A stretch of 45,272 bases of DNA from an uncultured Parabacteroides sp. GTDB lineage: Bacteria > Bacteroidota > Bacteroidia > Bacteroidales > Tannerellaceae. Each line of letters starts with the position of its first letter. Within the stretch, counting starts at the first letter, position 1. A program made the position numbers and the translations under genes. Location of the stretch: NCBI RefSeq assembly GCF_947855115.1, contig NZ_CANTZW010000032.1, positions 1-45,272 on the forward strand, read 5' to 3'. Below are positions 9,816 through 18,017 of the stretch, one piece after another. The notes beneath the pieces are model-generated. The model made no database searches and was not told the DNA's origin. It saw only the letters and a list, made by a program, of their open reading frames with translations.

Positions 9816-10932
9816 ATAGGGGTTTCGTCCGCTTATAAGTACTTCCCGGCATTGCTTTTATCTTTCCATCCAACTCCAACTCAAAAAGTATAGAGGATAA
9901 TTGATGTACCGGTAGATTCAAAGCCACAGATAATTCATTGATATGAGATTCTTTTCGCCCTTCTAGGAATGACAATATTCGCTCGCTTTCCGTATTCTCC
10001 GGAAACAGTAATTGAGCTTGGACCGGTAACGCAGTTGTTTTTTGAGCGACACTCCAACGCATAGCGGCGATTAAATCGCCCGCACAAGTTATCAGGCCTC
10101 CTTTATTCTGCCGGATCAAGTTATTACACCCTCTTGAATTCATATCCGTTACCCGACCCGGAAAGGTGTAGACATCTCGACTATACGAAAAAGCGATATC
10201 CGCTGTAATCAAAGAACCTCCTTTCTCTGCCGATTCAACAACGATCGTGGTATCAGCCAGACCAGCGACGATACGGTTGCGCCGGATAAAATTCTGCCGA
10301 TCCGGATTCGTTCCTCCCGGGAAATCAGTCAGCAGACCTCCTCGCTCCAACATCTCGACCGCCGTAGAGCGATGCATAGGAGGATAGATACGATCCAAGC
10401 CATGTGCCAATACACCTACCGTGGGCAATTGGTTCTTCAACGCGCTCCGATGAGCGCAAATATCGATGCCATACGCAAGACCGCTAACGATCAATAAATC
10501 CGGGAAATCTACAGATAAATCCCGCAATAAGCTCTCTGTTAATTCCCGCCCATAAGCCGATGCCCTGCGAGTCCCCACCACGCTGATGATATGAGTAGCG
10601 TTTAAATCCGTATTCCCCTTAAAATAAAATAAAACCGGAGCGTCTGGGCATTCCCGCAGCCGCTCCGGATAATCCGTATCATTCAAAAAATAGATGGAGA
10701 TACCATTCTTTTGGGTAAAAGCCAACTCTTTCTCTGCCCGCAAGAGCGTATCAGCCCGCTTAATCTCGGCAATAACCGAAGGACCGATACCCGGAACCTT
10801 CTCTAAAGACTGGCGCTTTTCCGTGAACACGGCTTCCGCATCGCCCAATGCTTCCAGAAGATGGCGGGCCAAGATATCTCCCACTCCATTTATCATAGTA
10901 AGGCCAATTTGGTAAATCTGTTTGTCTGTCAT
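9814..10932 (-). CDS. dprA: DNA processing protein DprA/Smf
   Basis: DprA binds incoming single-stranded DNA and loads RecA during natural transformation. The 372-residue protein has an N-terminal helix-hairpin-helix region (about 10-60, with VNGVGDILA-like and VPGIGPSVI-type turns: MINGVGD and VPGIGPS), a Rossmann-like core (about 80-290) with VVGTRRASAYG, VSGLAYGIDICAH, GLDRIYP, FPGGTNPDRQNFIRRNRIVAGL, VVESAEKGGSLITA and FPGR motifs, and a C-terminal winged-helix domain (about 305-365). The gene is the last of a minus-strand set; its ATG abuts the stop of the thioesterase gene, so the two are translated from one message. All core motifs are intact. Confidence 0.97.
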   Translation of the reverse strand: MTDKQIYQIGLTMINGVGDILARHLLEALGDAEAVFTEKRQSLEKVPGIGPSVIAEIKRADTLLRAEKELAFTQKNGISIYFLNDTDYPERLRECPDAPVLFYFKGNTDLNATHIISVVGTRRASAYGRELTESLLRDLSVDFPDLLIVSGLAYGIDICAHRSALKNQLPTVGVLAHGLDRIYPPMHRSTAVEMLERGGLLTDFPGGTNPDRQNFIRRNRIVAGLADTTIVVESAEKGGSLITADIAFSYSRDVYTFPGRVTDMNSRGCNNLIRQNKGGLITCAGDLIAAMRWSVAQKTTALPVQAQLLFPENTESERILSFLEGRKESHINELSVALNLPVHQLSSILFELELDGKIKAMPGSTYKRTKPL

Positions 10933-11346
10933 TTATTCTTTTTTTGATTCTATTCGTTTCAGCATCTCATCAAAATATTCTCCTCTTGTCAACTTACCAT
11001 TCTCCACAACGACCGACTCCACAATGCCTTTAGTTGCCAGTACCCCATCGGATACCCGGTAAATATCTTGCTCGAATACCAATTTTACCCCTTTCTTATA
11101 TACATTCAGGCAGGAAATATAACGATCCCCGCTCCTTAGGGAATTCTTGAACTGGATATCCACACGAGCCACAAAAGCATCAATCCCCTTCTCATGCATA
11201 GCGCCGAAGTTCTCGCCCAACGATTCCAAGAACTCGTGCCGCGTATGCTCCATATAATGCTGGTAATTGGAATTATTGACCACACCTTGCAAATCGCACT
11301 CATAATCGCGAACCTTATCTGTCAGCTTAAAAACATATTCCTTCAT
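10933..11346 (-). CDS. Acyl-CoA thioesterase, 4HBT hotdog family (YbgC/FadM-like)
   Basis: The 137-residue single hotdog domain hydrolyses an acyl thioester, physiological substrate unknown. The motif YECDLQGVVNNSNYQHYMEHTRHEFL (about residues 14-39) contains the conserved Asp and the Asn/Tyr pattern of 4-hydroxybenzoyl-CoA thioesterase-like proteins, followed by VARVDIQFKNSLRSGD, the usual second strand and turn. Its ATG overlaps the stop codon of the U32 gene by one base (TAATG), and its own stop abuts the dprA start, so the three genes form a tightly coupled operon. It may act on coenzyme A thioesters in lipid or quinone metabolism, but nothing in the context decides this. Confidence 0.9.
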   Translation of the reverse strand: MKEYVFKLTDKVRDYECDLQGVVNNSNYQHYMEHTRHEFLESLGENFGAMHEKGIDAFVARVDIQFKNSLRSGDRYISCLNVYKKGVKLVFEQDIYRVSDGVLATKGIVESVVVENGKLTRGEYFDEMLKRIESKKE

Positions 11347-12605
11347 TATGCTAGTTCTTTTTCGATTTGTACTTTCTCCATCTTATAAAGACGATCGGAC
11401 GGACGAATCTTCTCGGATACCTTTATCGAGAAGCGCTCTCCTTTCACGGTCTCTCCCACCGGTTTTAGATCTACCCGTATCTCATCAACAGTCTGCATGA
11501 TAGCCCCGGTCGTAGGGCCTGTTATCAAGATCTCATCGCCTACTTTCAAGGAGCCGGATTCCATCTCGAACTCAGCGACACCAATTCCGCTGAAGTATTT
11601 GATACCCCGCGCCACATACACTTTCTTACGGGTAGCGCCCGAACCATATTTACTACTCCATTCTCCCAACCGTTGCCCCAGATAATAGCCATCCCAAAAA
11701 CCGCGATTGAAGACCCTGCGCAAACGTTCGTCCCAAACCGCCACCTTCTCCTCATCGAAGGAACCTTCGCAATAAGCTTTCACCGCCTCCTTATAGCACT
11801 CGGTCACGAGACGTACATACTCCGGTCCGCGGGCACGTCCCTCCAACTTGAACACACGTACACCGGCATCCATCATCTTATTCATAAAATGAATCGTCTT
11901 CAAGTCTTTCGGCGACATAATATACTGGTTCTCCACATCCAGCTCGATCTGGCTATCCTTATCACGCACCGTATAGGCACGACGGCAAATTTGCATACAA
12001 GCCCCCCGGTTGGCCGAGGCATTCATCTCGTGCAAACTCAAATAGCATTTACCGGAAACGGCCATACATAACGCTCCATGGGCAAACATCTCTATACGGA
12101 TCAATTCCTCTTTCGGGCCTTTGATCTGCTGCCTCACGATCTCTTGATAAATCTCATGTACCTGCTTTAAATTCAATTCGCGGGCTAGTACGACCACATC
12201 AGCAAAGCGAGCGTAAAACTTCAACGCCTCCACGTTCGATATATTCAATTGCGTAGATAAGTGTACCTCCTGCCCGATGCTATTCGCATAACTCATAGCA
12301 GCCACATCAGCGGCGATAATGGCAGAGATACCCGCATCCTTAGCGGCATCTATAATTTCCCTCATCAACGGAAGATCCTCACCGTAAATGACCGTATTAA
12401 CCGTCAGATAACTTTTGATCCCATGTTCTTGACAGATAGCGACGATCTTACGCAAATCCTCCGTCGTAAAATTATTCGATGAGCGAGAGCGCATATTCAA
12501 TCCTTCGATTCCAAAATAAATGGAATCAGCGCCCCCTTGTATGGCCGCCATTAACGATTCATACGAACCGACGGGCGCCATTATTTCAAAATCCTTCTCT
12601 TTCAA
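11346..12605 (-). CDS. Peptidase U32-family protein (TrhP/RlhA-like RNA hydroxylation factor)
   Basis: U32 proteins were first called collagenases, but the Escherichia coli members TrhP and RlhA hydroxylate tRNA or 23S rRNA. This one has the family opening IMAPVGSYESLMAAIQGGADSIYFG, the LNMRSRSSNNF motif and the conserved cysteine cluster HGALCMAVSGKCYLS...NRGACMQICRR, followed by the YIMSPKDL and FKLEGRARGPEYV motifs. The C-terminal part carries an OB-like extension (about 340-410). The reading frame is open back to 12683, but a TACCTTTG promoter element lies inside that extension (12632-12639, minus). Translation therefore more likely begins at TTG 12605 or ATG 12584. It is the first gene of the operon with the thioesterase and dprA. 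Confidence 0.88.
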   Translation of the reverse strand: MKEKDFEIMAPVGSYESLMAAIQGGADSIYFGIEGLNMRSRSSNNFTTEDLRKIVAICQEHGIKSYLTVNTVIYGEDLPLMREIIDAAKDAGISAIIAADVAAMSYANSIGQEVHLSTQLNISNVEALKFYARFADVVVLARELNLKQVHEIYQEIVRQQIKGPKEELIRIEMFAHGALCMAVSGKCYLSLHEMNASANRGACMQICRRAYTVRDKDSQIELDVENQYIMSPKDLKTIHFMNKMMDAGVRVFKLEGRARGPEYVRLVTECYKEAVKAYCEGSFDEEKVAVWDERLRRVFNRGFWDGYYLGQRLGEWSSKYGSGATRKKVYVARGIKYFSGIGVAEFEMESGSLKVGDEILITGPTTGAIMQTVDEIRVDLKPVGETVKGERFSIKVSEKIRPSDRLYKMEKVQIEKELA

Positions 12606-12631
12606 GGTTATATGTTTTAATATTACGGTAG

Positions 12632-12639
12632 CAAAGGTA
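12632..12639 (-). promoter_or_regulatory. -7 element of the U32-thioesterase-dprA operon
   Basis: On the minus strand this reads TACCTTTG, matching TAnnTTTG. A clear -33 TTG is not visible at the usual distance. Transcription would start near 12625, inside the 5' extension of the U32 reading frame, which argues against the upstream start codons. Confidence 0.5.
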
Positions 12640-12757
12640 CGAATAATATTTGAGAAGAGTAATATGAATAAACTCATCCGCAACTAAGTATAAGCCTTCT
12701 CTTTACGAGATTAATCCGGTCATCTTACAAGATAGAAGATTATTCCCTAAAAAGAAG

Positions 12758-12765
12758 TACTTTTG
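12758..12765 (+). promoter_or_regulatory. -7 element of the dus promoter
   Basis: TACTTTTG matches the Bacteroidetes -7 consensus TAnnTTTG and lies 30 bases before the dihydrouridine synthase ATG. The -33 element is poor. It is divergent from the U32 promoter in the same short intergenic region. Confidence 0.5.
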
Positions 12766-12795
12766 TAATCTCTATTTAGTTAGCAAACAGAAGGT

Positions 12796-13785
12796 ATGAA
12801 GATTGGTTCAATAGATTTAGGAGAGCGTCCGGTATTCTTGGCGCCGATGGAGGATGTGACGGATATCTCGTTTCGCTTGATGTGTAAACGCTTCGGGGCA
12901 GATATGGTATATACGGAGTTCGTGTCGAGCGACGCTTTGATCCGCAGTGTAAACAAAACACAGCAAAAACTAAATGTCTCCAACGATGAGCGTCCCGTCG
13001 CTATCCAGATTTATGGAAAAGATGTAGCCTCGATGGTAGAGGCCGCACGCATTTGCGAGGAAGCACGTCCGGATATATTAGATATAAATTTTGGTTGTCC
13101 CGTGAAGAAAGTAGCGGGCAAGGGAGCCGGCGCCGGTATGCTACGTAATATCCCGTTGATGCTGGAGATCACGAGAGAGGTAGTGAAAGCCGTAAACATC
13201 CCTGTTACTGTAAAAACACGCTTGGGCTGGGATGCCGACAACCGTATTATCGTGGATCTAGCCGAGCAGCTACAGGACTGCGGTATCGCCGCCCTCTCTA
13301 TCCATGGACGTACACGGGCACAGATGTATACGGGCGAGGCAGATTGGACTTTGATCGGAGCCGTAAAAAATAATCCTCGCATGCGAATCCCCATTATCGG
13401 GAATGGTGACGTGACTTCTGCCGAGATATGCAAACAGCGCTTTGAAGATTATGGCGTAGATGCCGTAATGATTGGCAGAGGCAGCATAGGTCGTCCTTGG
13501 ATCTTCCGGGAAGTAAAACACTATCTTACAACCGGGGAATTATTGCCCCAAGAATCTTTTTCCTGGTATCTGGATATCCTGAAAAAACAAGTGGAACAAA
13601 GCGTAGAACGGTTAGACGAACGCAGAGGTATCTTACATATCCGCCGTCATCTGGCAGCGACTCCTCTCTTCAAAGGTATTACCGATTTCAAGCAAACACG
13701 AATCGCTATGCTACGTGCAGAGACTGTTAACGAATTATTCGAAATTATGAATAATATTCCTAAAAAGTACGGAATTTTAGAATAA
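12796..13785 (+). CDS. dusB: tRNA-dihydrouridine synthase (DusB-like)
   Basis: This FMN enzyme reduces uridine to dihydrouridine in tRNA with NADPH. The TIM barrel begins with VFLAPMEDVTDISFRLMCKRFGADMVYTEFVS and contains the catalytic cysteine C101 in DINFGCPVKKVAGKGAGAGML. The flavin- and tRNA-contacting motifs VKTRLGWD, SIHGRTRAQMYTGEADW, IGNGDV and VMIGRGSIGRPWIF follow, and the C-terminal helical tRNA-recognition domain starts at about residue 245. The length of 329 residues is normal for DusB, the usual ancestral type in Bacteroidetes; the exact subtype is inferred. The ATG is preceded by a promoter at 12758. The gene is followed by the second small RNA. Confidence 0.94.
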   Translation: MKIGSIDLGERPVFLAPMEDVTDISFRLMCKRFGADMVYTEFVSSDALIRSVNKTQQKLNVSNDERPVAIQIYGKDVASMVEAARICEEARPDILDINFGCPVKKVAGKGAGAGMLRNIPLMLEITREVVKAVNIPVTVKTRLGWDADNRIIVDLAEQLQDCGIAALSIHGRTRAQMYTGEADWTLIGAVKNNPRMRIPIIGNGDVTSAEICKQRFEDYGVDAVMIGRGSIGRPWIFREVKHYLTTGELLPQESFSWYLDILKKQVEQSVERLDERRGILHIRRHLAATPLFKGITDFKQTRIAMLRAETVNELFEIMNNIPKKYGILE

Positions 13786-13852
13786 CAAGTTTGATATATA
13801 TCAAATTGAAACCTCTTTGTGACATTTTTACAATAAAATGTTACAAATACTA

Positions 13853-13883
13853 TTGACGCATATTATAAAAGCTCTTATATTCG
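13853..13883 (+). promoter_or_regulatory. Housekeeping promoter of small RNA 2
   Basis: TTGACG begins at 13853 and TATATTCG spans 13876-13883. The spacing between TTG and TA is 20 bases, identical to the promoter of small RNA 1. The -7 element has one departure from TAnnTTTG. Confidence 0.65.
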
Positions 13884-13889
13884 CGTCGA

Positions 13890-14011
13890 GTTTTTTTCAT
13901 AGTATTTTAGATCTAAGGTTAACAAGTCTTTGCAAGGGGGGAATCGTGAGATTGTTTCATTGAGGAGCAAAAAAAGCCGCATCCGTATTGGGACTAGCGG
14001 CTTTTTTGTTT
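13890..14011 (+). ncRNA. Small RNA 2, paralogue of the RNA at 9.74 kb
   Basis: The predicted transcript starts near 13890 with a T tract, then CATAGTATT, then ATCTAAGGTTAACAA (about 13911-13925), then a hairpin ATCGTGAGAT with the same GTGA loop as copy 1, and ends at a strong terminator (13970-14007). In copy 1 the bases flanking the loop are GTC/GAC, here ATC/GAT, so one pair has changed on both sides. The 312 bases between dus and kdgK are explained by this RNA plus a weak kdgK promoter. Because a terminator closes it before kdgK, it is more likely a free small RNA than a kdgK leader, although attenuation of kdgK is possible. Confidence 0.6.
13970..14007 (+). terminator. Rho-independent terminator of small RNA 2
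   Basis: AAAAAAGCCGC (13970-13980) pairs perfectly with GCGGCTTTTTT (13997-14007) around a 16-base loop, and the T run continues with GTTTTTT. It is one of the strongest terminators in the window. Confidence 0.85.
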
Positions 14012-14065
14012 TTTCCGAAGCCCATGTTTTCGCACACACGCTATACATTATTCGGAATAAACCCT

Positions 14066-14073
14066 TACATTTG
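14066..14073 (+). promoter_or_regulatory. -7 element before kdgK
   Basis: TACATTTG matches TAnnTTTG and lies 24 bases before the kdgK ATG. The -33 region lacks a TTG, which is common for regulated promoters in this phylum. Confidence 0.5.
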
Positions 14074-14097
14074 CGAAAAACATAATACTATACCACC

Positions 14098-15141
14098 ATG
14101 AGTAAGAAAGTCATAACTTTCGGAGAGATCATGCTTAGGCTGGCTACTCCGGACTATTTACGCTTTTGCCAAGCCAATCAGTTCAACGCTACTTTTGGAG
14201 GAGGAGAAGCAAATGTTGCCGCCTCACTCGCCAACTATGGCATAGAGACCGAGTTTGTAACCCGTTTACCACAAAATGACATCGCCCGTGCCTGCGTTAT
14301 GGAATTACGTAAACAGGGCATAGGAACTTCTCAGATCATTTACGGAGGGGAGCGGTTAGGTATTTATTTTCTGGAGACCGGAGCGGTCGCTCGTGCCAGC
14401 AAGGTGGTATACGACCGAACTCATTCTTCCATCGCCGAGATCCAACCGGGGATGATTGATTGGGATGCGGTATTCAAGGATGCCTCTTGGTTTCACTGGA
14501 CAGGTATCACGCCAGCCATATCTGAAGGTGCCGCCAATGCATGTCTGGAGGCAATACAGGCAGCAAACCGATTGGGTATCACGGTATCCTGCGACCTCAA
14601 CTATCGGAAAAATCTCTGGAAATACGGAAAGACAGCCAATGAGGTCATGCCGGAACTAGTAGCCGGATGCGATATCATCTTAGGAAACGAGGAAGATGCC
14701 GAGAAGGTTTTCGGTATCAAGCCCGAAGGTTTCGACGCTTCCGCTACGGAAGGTGAGGTACATGCTGCCTCTTTCCAGTCGGTATGCACCCAACTAATGG
14801 CTCGATTCCCACGTGCCCGGAAAGTTATTATCACGTTGAGAGGTTCCATCAATGCCAATCATAACACATGGGGTGGAGTATTATACGCAGACAACCGGTT
14901 GTACGAATCTCGCCGGTATGACATCACCCATATCGTTGATCGTGTAGGCGGAGGCGATTCTTTTATGGGAGGTCTTATTTACGGCTTGCTCTCCTATCCC
15001 GGCGATGACCAGAAAGCCTTGGATTTTGCGGCAGCCGCTTCCTGCCTGAAACACACGATCTACGGCGATTTCAACCAAGTAACCGTAGAGGAGGTGGAAA
15101 AACTCATGTCCGGCGACGCTTCCGGCCGTGTCTCCCGTTAA
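14098..15141 (+). CDS. kdgK: 2-dehydro-3-deoxygluconokinase (PfkB family)
   Basis: The enzyme phosphorylates 2-keto-3-deoxygluconate to KDPG using ATP. The 347-residue protein opens with KVITFGEIMLRLATPDYLRF, has the PfkB substrate motif FGGGEANVAASLANYG (about 38-53) and the C-terminal catalytic signature DRVGGGDSFMGGLIYGL, in which D287 is the expected base. Identification as KDG kinase rather than another ribokinase-family kinase rests on the adjacent KDPG aldolase and glucuronate isomerase genes, which complete the lower hexuronate pathway. The stop codon sits inside an AT-rich repeat that also forms the short gap before kdgA. Confidence 0.93.
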   Translation: MSKKVITFGEIMLRLATPDYLRFCQANQFNATFGGGEANVAASLANYGIETEFVTRLPQNDIARACVMELRKQGIGTSQIIYGGERLGIYFLETGAVARASKVVYDRTHSSIAEIQPGMIDWDAVFKDASWFHWTGITPAISEGAANACLEAIQAANRLGITVSCDLNYRKNLWKYGKTANEVMPELVAGCDIILGNEEDAEKVFGIKPEGFDASATEGEVHAASFQSVCTQLMARFPRARKVIITLRGSINANHNTWGGVLYADNRLYESRRYDITHIVDRVGGGDSFMGGLIYGLLSYPGDDQKALDFAAAASCLKHTIYGDFNQVTVEEVEKLMSGDASGRVSR

Positions 15142-15163
15142 TTTTCAATTTTTAATTCCCAAT
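15139..15163 (+). repeat. AT-rich TTTTCAATT-type intergenic repeat between kdgK and kdgA
   Basis: The 25 bases from the kdgK stop to the kdgA ATG consist of tandem TTTTCAATT/TTTTAATTCCCAAT units. The same units form the inverted repeat between ispG and purE (41247-41349). No purine-rich ribosome binding site is present here. Confidence 0.6.
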
Positions 15164-15832
15164 ATGGCTCGATTCAATAAAATACAAACATTACAGGCTA
15201 TCATCCAAACCGGAATGGTACCCGTCTATTATAATAAAGATGTAGAGATCGCTAAACAGGTTGTAAAAGCCTGTTATGAGGGAGGTGTCAGAGCCTTCGA
15301 GTTTACCAACCGGGGAGATTTCGCCCATGAGGTATTTGGCGAGTTGGTTAAATACGCCACCCAGGAATGCCCGGAATTAATATTGGGCGTAGGTTCAATC
15401 GTAGATCCGGCGACAGCCGCCTTATTTTTGCAGCTAGGGGCAAATTTCGTGGTCGGTCCGTTGTTCAACCCGGAGATAGCAAAGATATGTAATCGTCGCC
15501 TCATCCCTTATACACCCGGTTGTGGTTCCGTATCCGAGATAGGTTTCGCCCAAGAAGCAGGTTGCGATCTTTGCAAGATATTCCCTGCCGGGAATGTAGG
15601 AGGTCCCTCATTTGTCAAAAATATAAAGGCTCCTATGCCATGGGCCATGATTATGGCGACCGGCGCAGTGGAACCGACAGAGGAGAATTTATCCGCTTGG
15701 TTCAAGGCTGACGTAACGTGTGTGGGAATGGGATCTAAATTGTTCCCCAAAGAAGCAATCGCGCAAGGAGATTGGCCATCTATCACCAATTTATGCAACA
15801 ACGCCTTATCCATTATTCAAAAGTACCGTTAA
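15164..15832 (+). CDS. kdgA: KDPG aldolase (2-dehydro-3-deoxyphosphogluconate aldolase)
   Basis: This class I aldolase splits KDPG into pyruvate and glyceraldehyde 3-phosphate. The TIM barrel shows FEFTNRGDFA with the family's catalytic Glu, LGVGSIVDPATA, FVVGPLFNPEIAKICN, YTPGCGSVSEI and the Schiff-base lysine K138 in CDLCKIFPAGNVGGPSFVKNI. The frame is open to 15128, but that start would place the protein inside kdgK and the repeat; MARFNKIQTL at 15164 matches the family's N-terminus and gives the usual 222 residues. It is followed by uxaC after only two bases, so the two are translationally coupled. Confidence 0.94.
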   Translation: MARFNKIQTLQAIIQTGMVPVYYNKDVEIAKQVVKACYEGGVRAFEFTNRGDFAHEVFGELVKYATQECPELILGVGSIVDPATAALFLQLGANFVVGPLFNPEIAKICNRRLIPYTPGCGSVSEIGFAQEAGCDLCKIFPAGNVGGPSFVKNIKAPMPWAMIMATGAVEPTEENLSAWFKADVTCVGMGSKLFPKEAIAQGDWPSITNLCNNALSIIQKYR

Positions 15833-15834
15833 GT

Positions 15835-17244
15835 ATGAAAAACTTTTTAGATCAAGATTTTTTGCTCCAAACCGACACGGCCCGCGAGTTATATCACAAG
15901 CATGCGGCTAAGATGCCCATCATCGACTATCACTGCCACCTAGATCCCCGGCAAATAGCGGAAAATCATCAATTCGAGGATCTTACGGAGATATGGCTTG
16001 GTGGAGACCATTATAAATGGCGGGCCATGAGAGCAAACGGAGTTCCCGAAGAATACATCACCGGCAACAAACCTTCTTACGAGAAATTTACCAAATGGGC
16101 CGAGACGATGCCTTACACGATGCGAAATCCACTTTACCATTGGACACATCTGGAACTTAGCCGTATATTTGGAATCCATAAAGTTCTTAATCCGGTTTCT
16201 GCCGAGGAAATCTATAAAGAATGTACGGAAAAGTTACGTACTCCCGAATATCGTGCGCAAGCCATCATGAAACGGATGAACGTAGAGATCGTGTGTACTA
16301 CCGATGATCCTATCGATTCATTAGAATACCATCAGAAAATACGTTTAAACGGATGCCACACCCATGTGTACCCAGCATGGCGCCCGGATAAGGTACTCGC
16401 TATCGATAATTTCAAAATGCTCAATGACTATTTGTCTAAGCTAGAGGCTGCCGCCGATAAGACAATCCTTACCTACAAGCATTTATTGGAGGCCTTACAA
16501 ATACGTCATGATTTCTTTGCGACCCAAGGATGCCGGTTATCAGACCATGGGTTGGATACATTTTACGCAGAACCTTATACCGAGCAAGAGATCGAGGTTA
16601 TTTTCCTCAAAGCACGTATGGGTAAGTCGCTCACCGACCAGGAAGTTCGTAAATACCGCTCGGCATTGCTATACGAATTGGCAGCGATGGATGCGAGAAG
16701 TGGGTGGGTACAACAATTCCATATTGGCGCAAACCGGAATAATAACAAGCGAATGTTCAAACTGCTAGGACCGGATACAGGCTTCGATGCTATCGGCGAC
16801 CAGCCTATCGCTGTTTCCATGAACCGTTTTTTCAGCCGTCTAGACCAAGAAGGCCTGTTAGCGAAAACCATCGTTTACAACCTTAATCCCTGCGATACAG
16901 AGTTGATGGTAGCCAATGCCTACAATTTCAACGATGGCAGTATCCCCGGAAAAATGCAATATGGAGCGGCTTGGTGGTTCCTCGACCAAATCAAAGGTAT
17001 GGAAGACCAATTAAACGCACTCTCTAGCCTCGGACTTTTAAGCCGCTTTGTCGGTATGTTGACAGATTCCCGCAGTTTCTTGTCATATCCCCGCCATGAG
17101 TATTTCCGTCGAATCCTTTGCGACATGCTAGGTAATGAGATTGAGAAGGGGTTATTACCTGCCTCCGAACTCTCTTTCATAGGACAGATGGTTGAAAATA
17201 TCAGTTACAACAACGCCAAACGATACTTTGACTGGTCCCTATGA
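15835..17244 (+). CDS. uxaC: Glucuronate (uronate) isomerase
   Basis: UxaC interconverts D-glucuronate with D-fructuronate, and D-galacturonate with D-tagaturonate. It belongs to the amidohydrolase superfamily. The metal-site motif DYHCHLDP (H33 and H35) lies near the N-terminus, followed by the diagnostic family stretches WLGGDHYKWRAMRANG, CTTDDPIDSLEYH, THVYPAWRPDK and VQFHIGANRNNN-like (QQFHIGANRNNNKRM), and the C-terminal VGMLTDSRSFLSYPRHEYFRRILC. The start at 15835 gives 469 residues, the normal length; the frame extends upstream to 15772 only by overlapping kdgA. The oxidoreductase and dehydratase steps needed to reach KDG are not in this window. Confidence 0.96.
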   Translation: MKNFLDQDFLLQTDTARELYHKHAAKMPIIDYHCHLDPRQIAENHQFEDLTEIWLGGDHYKWRAMRANGVPEEYITGNKPSYEKFTKWAETMPYTMRNPLYHWTHLELSRIFGIHKVLNPVSAEEIYKECTEKLRTPEYRAQAIMKRMNVEIVCTTDDPIDSLEYHQKIRLNGCHTHVYPAWRPDKVLAIDNFKMLNDYLSKLEAAADKTILTYKHLLEALQIRHDFFATQGCRLSDHGLDTFYAEPYTEQEIEVIFLKARMGKSLTDQEVRKYRSALLYELAAMDARSGWVQQFHIGANRNNNKRMFKLLGPDTGFDAIGDQPIAVSMNRFFSRLDQEGLLAKTIVYNLNPCDTELMVANAYNFNDGSIPGKMQYGAAWWFLDQIKGMEDQLNALSSLGLLSRFVGMLTDSRSFLSYPRHEYFRRILCDMLGNEIEKGLLPASELSFIGQMVENISYNNAKRYFDWSL

Positions 17245-17254
17245 CACTATTCTT

Positions 17255-17297
17255 ATGGGGTAGGTTGGTTTGCAAACAAAACCAGCCCCATAATTTT
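17255..17297 (+). terminator. Probable terminator after uxaC
   Basis: ATGGGG (17255-17260) and CCCCAT (17286-17291) pair, with an additional inner GGTTTG/CAAAACC pairing, and are followed by AATTTTC. It would close the kdgK-kdgA-uxaC operon before the ECF sigma promoter. Confidence 0.55.
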
Positions 17298-17323
17298 CAT
17301 AAGATGATGTCTACAAGACAACA

Positions 17324-17353
17324 TTGCTTTCTTCAGAATTAGTTCTAACTTTG
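17324..17353 (+). promoter_or_regulatory. Housekeeping promoter of the ECF sigma gene
   Basis: TTG at 17324-17326 and TAACTTTG at 17346-17353 are separated by 19 bases, an exact match to the Bacteroidetes primary promoter. It places basal sigma-factor transcription under the housekeeping sigma, distinct from the motif found before fecR, susC and GH92. Confidence 0.75.
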
Positions 17354-17381
17354 CCCTAAGACTCGTTAGAACTAAATTCAG

Positions 17382-17963
17382 ATGGATACGACTTCACTGA
17401 TAGAAAGAGTTAAAAAAGGAGATCGTATTGCCTTCAATGAGCTATATAGGCAATACTATCTTTCTTTACGTTCATATGCGGAGTTGTTTCTGGATGAGGT
17501 GGAAGCGGAAGATGTGGTACAAGATGTTTTTCTGAACGTATGGTTACGGAAAGAAGGGCTGGATGATTCTCAATCTTTACAAGGTTATTTGTTGCGTTCC
17601 GTGTATAACTCGTCGTTGAATGTATTAAAAAAGAAAATACATTCCAATGACTATCGGTCTACATATGAACAAGAAATCGAAGAAATAGGATACAGATATT
17701 ATGATCCGGATGCCAACGAGGTGATACGCAGACTTTATAACCAAGATTTACGGTCAGAGATAAATGCCGCGATCAATAGCCTTCCCACAAGATGCAGGGA
17801 AGTATTTACGTTAAGTTACCTTCATGATATACCCAGTAAAGAAATCAGTTTACAACTAGGTATCTCATTAAGTACGGTTGATAATCATATTTATAGTGCC
17901 TTAAAGCTTTTACGTAAGAAATTAAAGATACATTATATAAGTAAAAAAGATAGTTTTCTATAG
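17382..17963 (+). CDS. ECF (RpoE-type) RNA polymerase sigma factor
   Basis: The 193-residue protein has sigma region 2 (about 10-90, with AFNELYRQYYLSLRSYAELFL, AEDVVQDVFLNVWLRKE and LQGYLLRSVYNSSLNVLKKK) and region 4 (about 125-180, LPTRCREVFTLSYLHDIPSKEISLQLGISLSTVDNHIYSALKLLRKKL). It lacks regions 1 and 3. It belongs to the Bacteroidetes ECF group that is sequestered by a FecR-like anti-sigma factor until a cognate SusC with an STN domain binds glycan. Both partners follow directly. Its promoter is of housekeeping type. The stop codon TAG lies inside the first copy of the shared promoter motif (17960-17987), which drives fecR. Confidence 0.95.
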   Translation: MDTTSLIERVKKGDRIAFNELYRQYYLSLRSYAELFLDEVEAEDVVQDVFLNVWLRKEGLDDSQSLQGYLLRSVYNSSLNVLKKKIHSNDYRSTYEQEIEEIGYRYYDPDANEVIRRLYNQDLRSEINAAINSLPTRCREVFTLSYLHDIPSKEISLQLGISLSTVDNHIYSALKLLRKKLKIHYISKKDSFL

Positions 17964-17987
17964 GTAGTTTTAGATGAGTAATTGTAT
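17960..17987 (+). promoter_or_regulatory. Putative ECF sigma promoter, copy A (before fecR)
   Basis: ATAGGTAGTTT (17960-17970), nine variable bases and AATTGTAT (17980-17987) are exactly shared with sites before susC and before GH92. The site ends 30 bases before the fecR ATG. It overlaps the sigma gene's stop codon. Confidence 0.75.
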
Positions 17988-18017
17988 TTAGCACAAAGAA
18001 GAGAGTTTATATTTAAG

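Noticed and set aside
17982..18017. Upstream start for the FecR gene
   Set aside because: The extra 12 residues (MYLAQRREFIFK) do not resemble the family N-terminus and would overlap promoter copy A.
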